A stretch of 64,000 nucleotides of DNA, taken from the NCBI RefSeq assembly GCF_026151655.1, contig NZ_JAMQPN010000005.1:62001-126000 (forward strand), read 5' to 3'. Shown here one piece after another: positions 27,893 to 37,794 of this stretch; positions within the stretch are counted from its first letter, which is position 1, and each line of letters begins with the position of its first letter. The notes beneath the pieces were generated by a model. The model was not told where the DNA came from. It saw only the letters and a list, made by a program, of their open reading frames with translations, and did no database searches. This stretch comes from Leptospira soteropolitanensis. GTDB taxonomy: Bacteria; Spirochaetota; Leptospiria; Leptospirales; Leptospiraceae. Position numbers and translations under genes: made by a program.

Positions 27893-29049
27893 ATAGTCAC
27901 TCCCCCTCTCATAAATTCTTTTTGAATGAATTCGCGTGTTTTCTGATCTTTTTCTAAATATCCTTCCAAGTCACTTGGGAAGGTATTGGGAATTTTGTTT
28001 AATGCCGATTCGATTAACTTTGGAATGGCGGTAAAAGATATTTTTTCATCTAAAAATAAAGCTACGGCTTCTTCGTTAGCAGCGTTAAAAACGCAAGGCG
28101 CCGTCCCGCCAGCCCTTCCTGCTTGGAAAGCCAAACGAAGGCCAGGATAACGTTTGATATCGGGTGGGAAAAATTCTAAAGTCTTCCATGTTCCAGGTTT
28201 TCTTTCCATCAACATTTTCGGTGTTGGTGTTGGATAAAATAAGGAATGGGCAATGGGATAAATCATATCGGGGTGGCTCGTGTATTGTAAACAAGCCCCA
28301 TCCATCGTTTCAATGATTCCATGCGTGAGAGATTGTGGGTGGATCACCACTTCAATCTCATCATAAGAAAACCCAAATAAATAGTGAGCTTCGATCACTT
28401 CGAGACCCTTATTGATAAGTCCCGCAGAATCCACTGTGATTTTTGGTCCCATTGACCAAGTAGGGTGATTTAACGCCTGTTTTACGGATACATGTTCCAA
28501 TTCTTCAATAGGTAGAGTTCGGAAACTTCCTCCCGATGCCGTAAGTGTGATGGCACGGATATTGGATCTTTTTTCTCTTTCAATCAATTGAAATAGTGCA
28601 TTGTGTTCCGAGTCAACCGGTACCATCAATGTATTGTATTTTGCCACCAAACGATTGATGAGTGGCCCAAAAGTCACGAGTGTTTCTTTATTTGCGATGG
28701 CAATTTTTTTACCAGCTTCGATGGCTGCAATGGTGGGCCTCACTCCTCTTGCTCCAACAACTGCAGTTACCACAACAGAGACAGAAGATAGCCGAACCAA
28801 ATCGGATAATGATTCCTCTCCATAGAGAACGGTAGTGGATTTGTATTTAGAACCCAATACCCCTTCTAACTTGGAATCGGTGATAGAAATCACTTCTGGA
28901 GAAAATTCATCGATGAGTGATTTCGCAAGATCTAAGTTTGAATGAACCGAAAAACTACGTAAAAAAAAGGAATCTTTAAATTGGCGGAGTACCTTCACAG
29001 TCGAAGAGCCAACAGAACCAGAAATTCCTAATACAGATACTCCAACCAT
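27889..29049 (-). CDS. dxr: 1-deoxy-D-xylulose-5-phosphate reductoisomerase
   Basis: Second step of the MEP isoprenoid route, NADPH and divalent metal dependent. 386 residues. NADPH motif [16 protein letters not shown] near the N-terminus (the usual GSTGSIG is GISGSVGSS here), metal and substrate segments [52 protein letters not shown] (given here in pieces NHPTWSMG and KGLEVIEAH) and [11 protein letters not shown]. Between cdsA and rseP, as in many bacteria. Confidence 0.95.
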   Translation of the reverse strand: MVGVSVLGISGSVGSSTVKVLRQFKDSFFLRSFSVHSNLDLAKSLIDEFSPEVISITDSKLEGVLGSKYKSTTVLYGEESLSDLVRLSSVSVVVTAVVGARGVRPTIAAIEAGKKIAIANKETLVTFGPLINRLVAKYNTLMVPVDSEHNALFQLIEREKRSNIRAITLTASGGSFRTLPIEELEHVSVKQALNHPTWSMGPKITVDSAGLINKGLEVIEAHYLFGFSYDEIEVVIHPQSLTHGIIETMDGACLQYTSHPDMIYPIAHSLFYPTPTPKMLMERKPGTWKTLEFFPPDIKRYPGLRLAFQAGRAGGTAPCVFNAANEEAVALFLDEKISFTAIPKLIESALNKIPNTFPSDLEGYLEKDQKTREFIQKEFMRGGVTI

Positions 29050-29079
29050 CTAAGTCTTAGACCGATCCTGAACTGAGAA

Positions 29080-29991
29080 TCAGACCGGGTATCCGAGAAT
29101 TCCCTTAAATAGGAAATAATAATAAATCACAGGAACAGTAAATAAAAGGGCATCAGCCAAATCAAGAACACCACCATGACCAGGAATCAAACTTCCTGAA
29201 TCTTTGATTTTAGCATCTCGTTTCATTGCAGACTCCGCCAAATCACCCATCACAGAAATGATAGAAACCACAAAGGCCACGATCACGGATTCAATCACTC
29301 CAATCGGTAATTTCACACCACTAAAATGTTCCCAAGTGGCATTTAGAATTTGTACACCTACAACTGCAGTGATATTTCCCGTCACATAACCTTCCCAAGT
29401 TTTTTTGGGAGAGATCTTAAGGCCTGCAGGATGTTTTCCAAACCAACGACCACCAAAGTAGGCCCCTGCATCACTCATAAAAGTAATCACGGAAACTAAA
29501 AAGATATAATACGCGCCAAAAGGGAATGCGAGTAGAAGTAAAAAATGTCCGATGGGAATCGCCAAATAAACAGGACCGAGAATGGTAGCACTGGCAGAAA
29601 ACAATGCACCATCTAACGGGCGTTTCAGAATTTGCAAAATCCAAACAGTGAGAGAAAGTGTGATGAGTAAAAAAGGAATCGGATGGAATCCTTCTCTTAG
29701 AACCTTAGACAATTCCAAAACAAAAGCAGGAGGTGTGACTTCAAATTGAAGTCCTAAAAATTGAATGTAGTAAACAGTAAAAATTAATAGCGAAAACAGA
29801 AGTCCCGTTCCAAAAAAAGGTTTGGAATCTTCCCTTCTGCAAAACGCATACAGCTCTTTTAAACCCAAGTAGATGGTAACACAACCGAACAAAAAGAACT
29901 CAAGATAATACCAAGAGCTATGAAATATCATAAAAACATATACAAATGTTAGTACAATTGCAGAAAGGATACGGAGTGTTGTCTCACTCAT
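29080..29991 (-). CDS. cdsA: phosphatidate cytidylyltransferase
   Basis: Makes CDP-diacylglycerol from CTP and phosphatidic acid in the inner membrane. 303 residues with about eight helices; the C-terminal signature is clear: SDAGAYFGGRWFGKHPAGLKISPKKTWEG (in pieces SDAGAYFGGRWFGKH and SPKKTWEGY) and GDLAESAMKRDAKIKDSG with PGHGGVLDLADALLF. Overlaps uppS by four bases. Uses the phosphatidic acid whose synthesis begins with PlsX. Confidence 0.94.
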   Translation of the reverse strand: MSETTLRILSAIVLTFVYVFMIFHSSWYYLEFFLFGCVTIYLGLKELYAFCRREDSKPFFGTGLLFSLLIFTVYYIQFLGLQFEVTPPAFVLELSKVLREGFHPIPFLLITLSLTVWILQILKRPLDGALFSASATILGPVYLAIPIGHFLLLLAFPFGAYYIFLVSVITFMSDAGAYFGGRWFGKHPAGLKISPKKTWEGYVTGNITAVVGVQILNATWEHFSGVKLPIGVIESVIVAFVVSIISVMGDLAESAMKRDAKIKDSGSLIPGHGGVLDLADALLFTVPVIYYYFLFKGILGYPV

Positions 29992-30701
29992 AACAAACCA
30001 CCAAATTTACGTTTACGGGAATCAAAAAAAAGAAGGGCTTCTTCTAAAGAAGTTCTTCCAAAGTCCGGCCAAAGTGTATTCGTAAAATACATTTCAGCAT
30101 AAGCACTCTGCCACAATAGAAAATTGGAAATCCTTTGTTCACCCGCAGTTCTGATCAATAAATCTACCGGCGGCAAAGGGAATGTATACAAATATTTTTC
30201 AAATTCTTTGGTTGTGATGGGTTTGTCCAAAGAATCTTTTTTGGACTTCCGTGCAGCCATCACACGTGAAAAATTACTGAGGATCTCTTCGTGTCCACCA
30301 TAGTTCAGACAAAAGTTAGCAGTCAGTTTTTTATTTTTTTTTGTCACTGCCATTGCGTGGTCAATCTTTGCGAGGACCGTTTTGGATAACTTATTTCTTG
30401 CTCCACTGTGGTGGATGCGGATGCCTTTTTTGTGGATGGTGTCGAGTCGAGTCTCTATGAATTCGACTAACAAACCAAAGATGGCTTGGATTTCCGTAAT
30501 GGGGCGTTTCCAATTTTCTGTAGAAAATGCGTATAGGGAAACAGCGGGAATTTTATATTCTAAGGCCACATCTAAAAGGCGATCAATTGCGTTTGCCCCT
30601 TCTCTATGGCCTTCGGTTCTTTTTTTCCCTTGGCTTTCCGCCCACCTTCCATTTCCGTCCATGATGACAGCAATGTGAGCAGGGATTGTGTTCAACTTCA
30701 T
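29988..30701 (-). CDS. uppS: undecaprenyl (polyprenyl) diphosphate synthase
   Basis: Adds cis-isoprene units to farnesyl diphosphate to make the lipid carrier for cell-wall sugars. 237 residues, cis-prenyltransferase family: catalytic Asp15 in VIMDGNGRWAE, HREGANAIDRLL, SLYAFSTENWKRP and the C-terminal DLLIRTAGEQRISNFLLWQ. Six bases after frr, overlapping cdsA. Confidence 0.95.
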   Translation of the reverse strand: MKLNTIPAHIAVIMDGNGRWAESQGKKRTEGHREGANAIDRLLDVALEYKIPAVSLYAFSTENWKRPITEIQAIFGLLVEFIETRLDTIHKKGIRIHHSGARNKLSKTVLAKIDHAMAVTKKNKKLTANFCLNYGGHEEILSNFSRVMAARKSKKDSLDKPITTKEFEKYLYTFPLPPVDLLIRTAGEQRISNFLLWQSAYAEMYFTNTLWPDFGRTSLEEALLFFDSRKRKFGGLL

Positions 30702-30707
30702 AGGAAA

Positions 30708-31259
30708 TTAAAGAGTAGTGATCTCTTTTTCTTTTTCCTTTTCCAAATCTCCCAATTTGGCAACATAAGAATCCGTAATTTTTTGGATTTTGTCTTGATG
30801 GCCTTTTAATTCATCTTGGGACATTTCTGCCTGGTGTTTTTTTAATTCATCGTTGGCATCACGACGGATATTACGAATTGCAACTTTTTTTTCTTCGGCC
30901 TTTTGTTTGACCACTTTTGCAAGTTCTTTCCGTCTTTCCCCTGTTAGCTCGGGGATGTTGATACGAATACTAGAACCGTCGTTATTTGGCGTAAGCCCAA
31001 GACTCGCTGCAAAAATTGCCTTTTCAATGTCTTTCAACATTCCTTTTTCAAAGGGAGTGATGAGAATCACACGTGGTTCCGGGCAGGCAATTTTACCTAG
31101 TTGGTTTAAGGGGGTGAGTGTTCCATAATAATCAACTCTCACATCTTCAACCATCATTGGACTTGCTTTTCCTGTACGAATAGTACCAAAGTCTTTTTTC
31201 AAAGCTTCCACTGTTTTGTCCATTTTGGACTGCATTGATTTTATAATTTCATCTACCAT
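30708..31259 (-). CDS. frr: ribosome recycling factor
   Basis: Splits post-termination ribosomes together with EF-G. 183 residues with the family pattern: [20 protein letters not shown] (about 28-47), [32 protein letters not shown] and [14 protein letters not shown]. Overlaps the pyrH end by 11 bases. Confidence 0.97.
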   Translation of the reverse strand: MVDEIIKSMQSKMDKTVEALKKDFGTIRTGKASPMMVEDVRVDYYGTLTPLNQLGKIACPEPRVILITPFEKGMLKDIEKAIFAASLGLTPNNDGSSIRINIPELTGERRKELAKVVKQKAEEKKVAIRNIRRDANDELKKHQAEMSQDELKGHQDKIQKITDSYVAKLGDLEKEKEKEITTL

Positions 31260-31995
31260 CTAGAATCACTTCCTCTGCATTGGAGATGAGTGTACCAATA
31301 GGTTCCCCATCGATTAATTTTCTTAAATTACCTGCTTTAAAAATATCAAAGACAATGATGGGCATATTATTGTCCATACATAGACTGAGAGCAGTTGAAT
31401 CCATAACCTTTAGGCGGTGTTTGATGGACTCCATAAAAGAAACTTCTAAGTAACGTTTTGCACTTGGATCTTTTTTAGGATCCGCAGTGTAAACTCCGTC
31501 AACTTTTGTGGCTTTGAGAATCACTTCACATCCCACTTCCACAGCGCGAAGGGATGCCGTTGTATCCGTTGTAAAATAAGGATTTCCTGTCCCACCAGCG
31601 AATATAATCACACGATTTTTTTCTAAATGGCGAACAGCACGTCTGCGAATATAAGGTTCTGCTACGGATTTCATTTCGATGGCGGAAAGAACTCGGGTAA
31701 ACATCCCTTGTTTTTCGCATGCATCTTGTAAGGCGAGACCATTCATGATAGTGCCAAGCATACCCATATAGTCTGCGGTAGCTCTATCCATTCCAGACTT
31801 AGCCAAAGTTTCTCCGCGGATCATATTTCCACCGCCGACAACGACAGCTACTTCCAAACCTAAGTCATGAACTTCTTTGATTTGTCCGGCAAGTGAGAAT
31901 GTTTTGTTGGTATCAATACCAAGTTCACCCTCACCGGCGAGAGCCTCGCCGGAGATTTTAATTAGGATGCGTTTAAAACGCGGACTAGTTCCCAC
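31249..31995 (-). CDS. pyrH: UMP kinase
   Basis: Phosphorylates UMP in pyrimidine synthesis; amino-acid-kinase fold, different from eukaryotic UMP kinases. 248 residues with [14 protein letters not shown] at the start, [30 protein letters not shown] (about 130-148) and [17 protein letters not shown]. Lies in the conserved tsf-pyrH-frr order and overlaps both neighbours by about 11 bases. Confidence 0.97.
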   Translation of the reverse strand: MGTSPRFKRILIKISGEALAGEGELGIDTNKTFSLAGQIKEVHDLGLEVAVVVGGGNMIRGETLAKSGMDRATADYMGMLGTIMNGLALQDACEKQGMFTRVLSAIEMKSVAEPYIRRRAVRHLEKNRVIIFAGGTGNPYFTTDTTASLRAVEVGCEVILKATKVDGVYTADPKKDPSAKRYLEVSFMESIKHRLKVMDSTALSLCMDNNMPIIVFDIFKAGNLRKLIDGEPIGTLISNAEEVILDGR

Positions 31996-32581
31996 CTACT
32001 TGGAACCTCGAGAACCTACCAACAGTAATGTTCTCTCCAAACTTTGCAATGGCTTCTTGCAGAAGGTCATTGATCGTTTTGGAGTTGTCGCGAATTGATT
32101 TTTGGTGAATGAGACAAATCTCTTCGAAGTATTTTTTCATTTTACCAGGAAGAATTTTTTCGATTTGGTCTGCTTTTTTGCCTTCTTTTTCTAGAAGCGC
32201 TTTTTGCACACTCATCTCGTTGTCTACTTCAGACTTAGGGATGGATTCCTCATTTACGTAAAGAGGGTTCATCGCAGTGATTTGAAGAGCGATCTCTTTT
32301 CCAAGAGCCTCAAACGCTTCATTGTTTGCAACGAAGTCAGTTTCACAGTTAAGTTCCACAAGAACCCCTGTTTTCCCGTTTCCGTGTACGTAAGCGATGA
32401 CTTTTCCTTCACCGGTTTCGCGACCTGCACGTTTTGCTGCTTTCGCTAAACCTTTTTCTCTTAAATAAGTAACTGCTTTTTCAATATCGCCACCCTTTTC
32501 TTCGAGGGCTTTTTTGCAGTCCATCATCCCCGCGCCCGTACGTTCACGGAGGTCTTTGATTTGTTCGGAGCTAACTGCCAT
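31985..32581 (-). CDS. tsf: elongation factor Ts
   Basis: Guanine-nucleotide exchange factor for EF-Tu. 198 residues, the short bacterial type with the UBA-like N-terminus [25 protein letters not shown] (seen as [16 protein letters not shown]) and the core segment [14 protein letters not shown] [15 protein letters not shown]. Its start overlaps the rpsB stop by one base; it ends in an 11-base overlap with pyrH. Confidence 0.97.
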   Translation of the reverse strand: MAVSSEQIKDLRERTGAGMMDCKKALEEKGGDIEKAVTYLREKGLAKAAKRAGRETGEGKVIAYVHGNGKTGVLVELNCETDFVANNEAFEALGKEIALQITAMNPLYVNEESIPKSEVDNEMSVQKALLEKEGKKADQIEKILPGKMKKYFEEICLIHQKSIRDNSKTINDLLQEAIAKFGENITVGRFSRFQVGGN

Positions 32582-33480
32582 TACTCTTTACCTTCTGTTG
32601 CTGGTTTTGCTTCTGTTTCTGCTGCCACTTCGGCTGCTTTTTTTGCCGCTTCAGCATCCACAGGGATGTCTTTTGCCACTGGAGGAAGTTCATCGTCCAT
32701 AATGAATTTTCCAGACTCATCATACTCACCTTGGTATTCAAGAGCAAGTTGTTCTGCGTCCATATCTTCAGCAAAATTAGTTTGGATGACTTCACCACCA
32801 GTTCCTTCAAGAACTGCATTTGCCATTGTATCAAGAAATAAGGAGATAGCGCGGATCGCATCATCATTACCTGGAATTGGGTAATCAATTGGCTCTGGAT
32901 CACAGTTCGTATCAATCACTGCAAACACTTTCAAACCAAGTTTTTTTGCTTCACTGACAGCAATTTCTTCTTTTTTAGGATCGATCACAAAAAGAATTTC
33001 TGGCACAACTGCCATATCTTTAATTCCACCAAGTGTTTGGCGAAGTTTCTCTAACTCACGTTTGAGAGAGAGTGCTTCTTTTTTAGTTCTAGCTTCTTGT
33101 TCGAAGGAGTTATTCTCTTCCATTTGCTCTAGTCTTTTCAAACGAGCAATAGACTTTTTCACAGTGTTCCAGTTAGTAAGAAGACCACCTAACCAACGGT
33201 TAGATACATAATACATGTTACATGCTTGTGCTGCTCTTTCAATTGCACCACGAGCTTGTTTTTTGGTTCCAACAAAAAGAACTTTCTTACCTTGACCGGT
33301 AAGTTTTTTCAAAGCATCGTAAGCTTCTTTTGTCTTTTGAACTGTTTTTTGAAGGTCAATGATGTGGATTCCGTTACGAGCCGTATAAACATAAGGACTC
33401 ATTTTTGGATTCCAACGACGTGTTTGGTGACCGAAGTGTACGCCTGCTTCTAGCAGACTCTTCATAGAAATTACTGACAT
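32581..33480 (-). CDS. rpsB: 30S ribosomal protein S2
   Basis: Small-subunit protein, 299 residues. Family segments: [20 protein letters not shown] (residues 6-25), [32 protein letters not shown] and [21 protein letters not shown] 60-residue acidic and Ala-rich tail (about 240-299) is longer than in most S2 proteins, as often in spirochaetes. Two bases after the small DUF4321-like gene. Confidence 0.97.
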   Translation of the reverse strand: MSVISMKSLLEAGVHFGHQTRRWNPKMSPYVYTARNGIHIIDLQKTVQKTKEAYDALKKLTGQGKKVLFVGTKKQARGAIERAAQACNMYYVSNRWLGGLLTNWNTVKKSIARLKRLEQMEENNSFEQEARTKKEALSLKRELEKLRQTLGGIKDMAVVPEILFVIDPKKEEIAVSEAKKLGLKVFAVIDTNCDPEPIDYPIPGNDDAIRAISLFLDTMANAVLEGTGGEVIQTNFAEDMDAEQLALEYQGEYDESGKFIMDDELPPVAKDIPVDAEAAKKAAEVAAETEAKPATEGKE

Positions 33481-33482
33481 AG

Positions 33483-33716
33483 TTACCCCTTTTTTAGTGC
33501 GAGATATCCAGACGCTACAAGACCAACGATACTTGCAGGGGTTAGCTGGAACTCGACTTTAATTATGTAAAGCTCTAGAGATACTGGTGATTCGAACAAA
33601 AACCGAGAGAGATATGTTGTGCCAAGAAGTCGGTCAAGGACCACTCCCGCCACAGCTCCCGCCATCAGCCCCAAAAATAACACGAGAAGTAGGTTCCCGA
33701 TTTGGGTTTTGTTCAT
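33483..33716 (-). CDS. small DUF4321-like membrane protein
   Basis: 77 residues with two membrane segments (about 8-28, [20 protein letters not shown], and 58-73), joined by a short strand-rich loop ([16 protein letters not shown]). Size, two-helix layout and the conserved [10 protein letters not shown] end fit the DUF4321 family, function unknown. It is the first gene of the rpsB-tsf-pyrH-frr run and starts 57 bases after a consensus TTGACA. Confidence 0.65.
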   Translation of the reverse strand: MNKTQIGNLLLVLFLGLMAGAVAGVVLDRLLGTTYLSRFLFESPVSLELYIIKVEFQLTPASIVGLVASGYLALKKG

Positions 33717-33768
33717 CCAAAAGCACCTTTATCAAGCTTCCCTGTCAGAATTTGGAATTTAGGCAGAT

Positions 33769-33774
33769 TGTCAA
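33769..33774 (-). promoter_or_regulatory. candidate -35 box (TTGACA) for the rpsB operon
   Basis: A perfect TTGACA on the minus strand, 53-58 bases before the ATG at 33716. The region 16-18 bases downstream (AATTCTG) is only a poor -10 match, so the call rests on position and the perfect -35. Confidence 0.3.
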
Positions 33775-33890
33775 GGGGAAAGGAACAAGATGGGCTTCGA
33801 AAAGTGGGTTCCAGGGGACCCATCTCTGATTTTTAGCGAGTGTGGGCGGCTCCAAGCCCTTCCCAAAACCACATTCTATCGGATCAAGGA

Positions 33891-33940
33891 CCTGGCTCTC
33901 CGTTCCAATCTCCGATTTCCACTGCGATCCCTGCCGCAGG
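33891..33940 (-). repeat. intergenic structured repeat, copy B
   Basis: On the minus strand AGGGATCGCAGTGGAAATC (33932-33914) and GATTGGAACGGAGAGCCAGG (33910-33891). Both blocks match copy A at 42.3 kb (17 of 19 and 16 of 20 bases) but here lie 3 bases apart, without the intervening hairpin. The two blocks also resemble each other (GATYGxARYGGA..). See the finding for family context. Confidence 0.55.
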
Positions 33941-34010
33941 ATTTAGACTCTTTAACGAAGTCCCGAACAACCACCTGGCCCAAATTAGTTATTTATTTTT
34001 CTAAAACAAA

Positions 34011-34050
34011 AACAATTCTGTAGCAATTGTTAAATGGTGCTAAAAAGCAC
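34011..34050. other. two adjacent hairpins
   Basis: AACAATT-ctgtagc-AATTGTT (34011-34031) is followed by GTGCT-aaaa-AGCAC (34037-34050). Both stems are perfect. They lie in an otherwise empty region, far from either start codon; terminator of an unseen transcript or protein sites are possible. Confidence 0.35.
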
Positions 34051-34214
34051 TAAATCATCAAACTGGGAACAGTTGTCATCGAACCTCAAAACTCGATCGG
34101 ATTCAACCAAAAGAAAAAAAGGAAGTGTGAAACTACGAAATCTGATCTAACCAAAACTTTTACCTTGATCGAAGAACGAACAGTAGCCGCAGTTTACGAA
34201 TCTTCCGGATTTAT

Positions 34215-34439
34215 ATGCATCGAATATTATTAGTTGCGACAATTTGCCTTTCCTTGTTTGGAAGTCTCTATTGCCGAAATCAAAATTTCCTTCGCAAAAT
34301 AGAGCTCCCGCAAAAAGAATACCCATACACCAAACGATTGCCCTTTATAGCTAACTTTTGTGACAGCAATTTTATCTTTCAAAAAGACTCAATTCAAAAC
34401 TTAGAACTCATTTCCATTTGGGACGATGGCAAATTTTGA
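34215..34439 (+). CDS. front fragment of the broken lipoprotein
   Basis: 74 residues: signal peptide, lipobox Cys, then about 54 residues ending at the TGA. As translated it would be a very short lipoprotein with no domain. Listed because it is the part that is read from the natural start. Confidence 0.45.
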   Translation: MHRILLVATICLSLFGSLYCRNQNFLRKIELPQKEYPYTKRLPFIANFCDSNFIFQKDSIQNLELISIWDDGKF

Positions 34440-34664
34440 AATCAATTTTTAACTAAGGAACCATTCGATGCCATTGAAGATTTAAATATTTACCAATCCC
34501 ATGATTATTTTTGGGAGCTCAGACTGATCCCATATTTTTCCAAATACAATTGCAGCGAATACCACATAACGGGTTACCTACTTTATTTCGATCAGGCCAC
34601 CAAACAAAAGCTAGCAAAAACCATAGGGAAAAAACGAAAAGAAATCCCTCCTGATCTACCGATC

Positions 34665-35312
34665 ATGATCACTCGTGAATACCAATTGGTAGATTTGGAA
34701 ACGATCCGAAAAATTAATAAATCAGAATCAAAAGAAAATTTCCTTAATACCAAATATACAACGGCACAAAATCCCCATGACCCTTTTTCCCCAAAAAAAA
34801 TCTGGGAACCAAAACCTAAATCAGAAATCAGCATTTTACCTAACGAAAGACTGATTGATTACTGTTTAGAATTTTCTTTTGAATGTGTCACAGACCCAAA
34901 CTACTTGGGCGAAATTCAGTTAAGGAATAGAAAGGACAAAAATCAAAATGCCGGCATTCCCGGCTTTTCCTCCAACCTGCAAACAAAAATCCAAAAAATA
35001 GAGGAAGAAACTTATTTTGGTTGTTATTGCCGCAAAGAACCTAACCTCTCTATTTACCAAAACTGCCCAATAGATCAATTCGGATTAGATTCAATTTGCA
35101 AAAGAAAAAATGATTGTTTAACAAACGTTACCAACGAAAAAAGAAAACGCTGCCAAACTCAATTTAAAGAAGACCTTTACGTCTTACTGAAAACCAAAGA
35201 ATCCAAAGATCAAATACACCAAAACAAAGATAACTTTGATCGAATGATTTTTTATACAAAGAAATTCTGGGCGATGGAAGTATTAAAAGAGTTAGGCGAA
35301 TCAATAAATTAA
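34665..35312 (+). CDS. rear fragment of the broken lipoprotein
   Basis: 215 residues from an internal ATG at 34665, same frame as the front fragment. Cys-rich, no signal peptide of its own, so if made it would stay in the cytoplasm. No clear ribosome binding site, consistent with it being the tail of the interrupted gene rather than an independent one. Confidence 0.4.
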   Translation: MITREYQLVDLETIRKINKSESKENFLNTKYTTAQNPHDPFSPKKIWEPKPKSEISILPNERLIDYCLEFSFECVTDPNYLGEIQLRNRKDKNQNAGIPGFSSNLQTKIQKIEEETYFGCYCRKEPNLSIYQNCPIDQFGLDSICKRKNDCLTNVTNEKRKRCQTQFKEDLYVLLKTKESKDQIHQNKDNFDRMIFYTKKFWAMEVLKELGESIN

Positions 35313-35607
35313 ATACTATTGGATTATCCTAAAGTTTTTTTTGCATCTAAATTTATTTTAAATGAAATAATTCTCCTCTCAATAAAACAACTAACAATAT
35401 CTCTGCATTTAAAACAAGACAAGCATACATCCAAAAAAATAGAAACTTTTATAAATCAGAATAGTCTAAATGGTTTAAACATTTATAAAAACAGCAATAT
35501 CAAAACACCTTATCTCCTCACTATTCACAAACATTATAGATTAATATTGATGCATTTTTTTCCATAAAGCCCTTGCCATATCATTTCAATCTGATCCAGT
35601 TGATAAC

Positions 35608-37794
35608 ATGAGACTGATCCTCGTATCCAACAGGCTACCAGTCCAGTGGGATGGAACTCCCAGTGTTGGTGGCCTTGCAACAGGTCTTTCCAGCTTTCTT
35701 TATCACTGGAAATCATTAGGCAATGAAGTTGTTTGGGTCGGATGGCCTGGGAAATCCATTCCTGAAAAAGAACAACCCACTTACGCAGCACAAATGAAAG
35801 AAGAATACGGAACTATTCCTGTTTTTCTAAAACAAAAGTTAGCCGATTCTTTTTACAACGGTTTTTGCAATAAAACCATTTGGCCTCTATTTCATTATTT
35901 TACTGCCCACTGCGAATACTCTGACATTACATTTAATTCTTATGAAGAAGTAAACAATGAATTTGCAAAAACCGTCTCAGAAATTTACGAACCTGGTGAC
36001 TGGGTATGGGTTCATGATTATCATTTATTTCTACTCCCAGGAATATTAAGAAATTTATTTCCAAATATAATCTTATCTTTTTTCTTGCATATTCCATTCC
36101 CTACATTTGAAATCTTTCGATTGTTGCCTGAACGGTTTCGGACAAAAATTTTAACAGGGGTTTTAGGTGCAGATCTAATAGGGTTTCACACCCAAAGTTA
36201 TACGCAATATTTTCTTAGGTCATTATTAAGATGTTTAGGAATAGAAAACGAAAGAGGTATCATTTACTACAAAAACCACTTAACAAAAACAGGTGCTTAC
36301 CCAATGGGTATCAACGTTGAAAATTTTATTCAATATTCGGACTCAAAAGAATGTGATGCCATTGCAAATGAAATCAACAAAAACCACAAAAATCTAAAAC
36401 AAATTCTTTCTGTTGATCGACTAGACTACACAAAAGGCGTATTACAAAGACTAAATGCTTTTGAGCTCTTTTTAAAAGAAAATCCACAGTGGATAAAAAA
36501 ATGTAAGTTTGTCTTGGTGTTAGTGCCATCAAGAACCGATGTTTCCTCTTATCAATCTATGAAAAAAGCCATAGATGAAAAAGTGGGAGCCATTAACGGA
36601 TCTTTTGGCACGTTAGATTGGACACCAATTTTATACCAATACAAAGGTTTCCCCTTTGAAGAATTAGTGCCTTTATACAAGAATACTCACGTTATGTTAG
36701 TTACACCTTTTCGTGATGGGATGAATCTTGTGGCAAAAGAATTTTTAGTTTCACAGAAAAGTGGCATGTTGGTACTTAGCGAGATGGCTGGTGCTTCAGC
36801 AGAACTTCCTGAGGCTATCTTAGTAAACCCGAATGACCTCAGCGGAATGGCAAATGCAATTCGAGAAGCGATCGAAATGGATAAAAAAGAAATTCACTTT
36901 CGAAACCAAATTATGATCAACCGGTTATCAGAAAATTCCGTAAAGGAGTGGGCAGGTAAGATTTACACAGATACAGAAGAACATGCGCAGAAAAACTTAT
37001 CCTTCCAAACAAAATCAATTCCGCCTTCTTCAACACTGCTTTTGCCAAAAAACAATGATCCGATATTTATCATATTCGATTATGATGGAACTCTTGTTCC
37101 TTTTGAATCACTCCCACACTTAGCAGTTCCGAATAAAGAATTAATACAATCTCTCCAAACATTAACAAAGATTCCCACTGTCTCACTTGCCATCATTAGC
37201 GGTAGAGATAGAAAATTCTTAGAAACTCAATTTCAAAACTTACCAATTCACTTAGTGGCAGAACATGGAGCTTGGCATAGGGCACCCTACGGAGCAAAGT
37301 GGAATTCACTTTTCACATCAAATTTAGATTGGAAAGGGCAAATCAAAAACCATTTAGACGAATTCACAAAAAGAGTTCCTGGATCTTTCACAGAAGAAAA
37401 GGAATTCTCTATAGTTTGGCATTTTCGTAACGCTGATCCCGATATTGGTCTAAATGCCGCAAGAGAAATGTTAGATGAGTTATCTCAAATCTCTTCTAAT
37501 ACTGGTTTTTTTGTTCAAAGAGGTAACAAAATCATTGAAGTTCGTGAATACGGAACCGGAAAAGGTAAAGCCGCCAAACAAATCCTTCCAAATACGGAGT
37601 TAAACGTCTTTGTTTTTGGAGATGATACGACAGACGAAGATATGTTCCGCGAACTACCTGATGATGCGATTTCTGTCAAAGTTGGAAAATCGGAAACCAT
37701 CGCAAAATATAGGTTTAATCACCCTACTGAGGTTCAAACCTGGATTCAAAATTTAATTTTCCACATAACAGGAAATTCAAATGAAAAAACATAA
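35608..37794 (+). CDS. trehalose-6-phosphate synthase/phosphatase fusion (OtsA-OtsB)
   Basis: 728 residues. N-terminal GT20 domain (about 1-465) makes trehalose-6-phosphate: VSNRLPVQWDG with GGLATGLSS, WVHDYHLFLLPGILR, FFLHIPFPTFEIFR, SVDRLDYTKGVLQRL and TPFRDGMNLVAKEF. C-terminal HAD phosphatase (about 485-715): nucleophile Asp in FDYDGTLVP, IISGRDRKFLE and FGDDTTDEDMF. Together they make trehalose from UDP- or ADP-glucose and glucose-6-phosphate in one polypeptide. The 3' end overlaps the GH15 gene by 14 bases. Trehalose serves as osmolyte or carbon store. Confidence 0.94.
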   Translation: MRLILVSNRLPVQWDGTPSVGGLATGLSSFLYHWKSLGNEVVWVGWPGKSIPEKEQPTYAAQMKEEYGTIPVFLKQKLADSFYNGFCNKTIWPLFHYFTAHCEYSDITFNSYEEVNNEFAKTVSEIYEPGDWVWVHDYHLFLLPGILRNLFPNIILSFFLHIPFPTFEIFRLLPERFRTKILTGVLGADLIGFHTQSYTQYFLRSLLRCLGIENERGIIYYKNHLTKTGAYPMGINVENFIQYSDSKECDAIANEINKNHKNLKQILSVDRLDYTKGVLQRLNAFELFLKENPQWIKKCKFVLVLVPSRTDVSSYQSMKKAIDEKVGAINGSFGTLDWTPILYQYKGFPFEELVPLYKNTHVMLVTPFRDGMNLVAKEFLVSQKSGMLVLSEMAGASAELPEAILVNPNDLSGMANAIREAIEMDKKEIHFRNQIMINRLSENSVKEWAGKIYTDTEEHAQKNLSFQTKSIPPSSTLLLPKNNDPIFIIFDYDGTLVPFESLPHLAVPNKELIQSLQTLTKIPTVSLAIISGRDRKFLETQFQNLPIHLVAEHGAWHRAPYGAKWNSLFTSNLDWKGQIKNHLDEFTKRVPGSFTEEKEFSIVWHFRNADPDIGLNAAREMLDELSQISSNTGFFVQRGNKIIEVREYGTGKGKAAKQILPNTELNVFVFGDDTTDEDMFRELPDDAISVKVGKSETIAKYRFNHPTEVQTWIQNLIFHITGNSNEKT

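Larger units (their letters stand above)
33717..34214. other. 498-base intergenic region between rpsB operon and broken lipoprotein gene
   Basis: No credible gene. It holds the candidate rpsB-operon -35 box, one copy of the intergenic repeat described at 33891-33940, and two adjacent hairpins at 34011-34050. The segment 34051-34214 shows nothing I can name; an ordinary promoter for the lipoprotein gene should be there. Confidence 0.6.
34215..35312 (+). pseudogene. lipoprotein gene interrupted by one in-frame TGA
   Basis: Frame 34215-35312 is open for 366 codons except for a single TGA at 34437-34439 (..DDGKF-stop-NQFLTKEP..). The two halves are in the same frame with no other stop between 34440 and 35309, so this is one gene. 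It begins with a lipoprotein signal peptide (ATICLSLFGSLYC, Cys 20). The rear part has many Cys residues (CSEYH, CLEFSFEC, CYCRKEP, CPIDQFGLDSIC, CKRKNDC), which suggests a disulfide-rich or surface protein. Family unknown. A TGG to TGA change (Trp codon) would explain the break. A product could restart only weakly, for example at 34665. Confidence 0.7.

Noticed and set aside
33790..34023. 77-residue ORF on the plus strand
   Set aside because: It runs across the intergenic repeat copy B and a hairpin; no start signal or protein-like composition.
35319..35567. 82-residue ORF between the broken lipoprotein gene and otsAB
   Set aside because: TTG start without ribosome binding site, very AT-rich sequence with composition of non-coding DNA, no domain.
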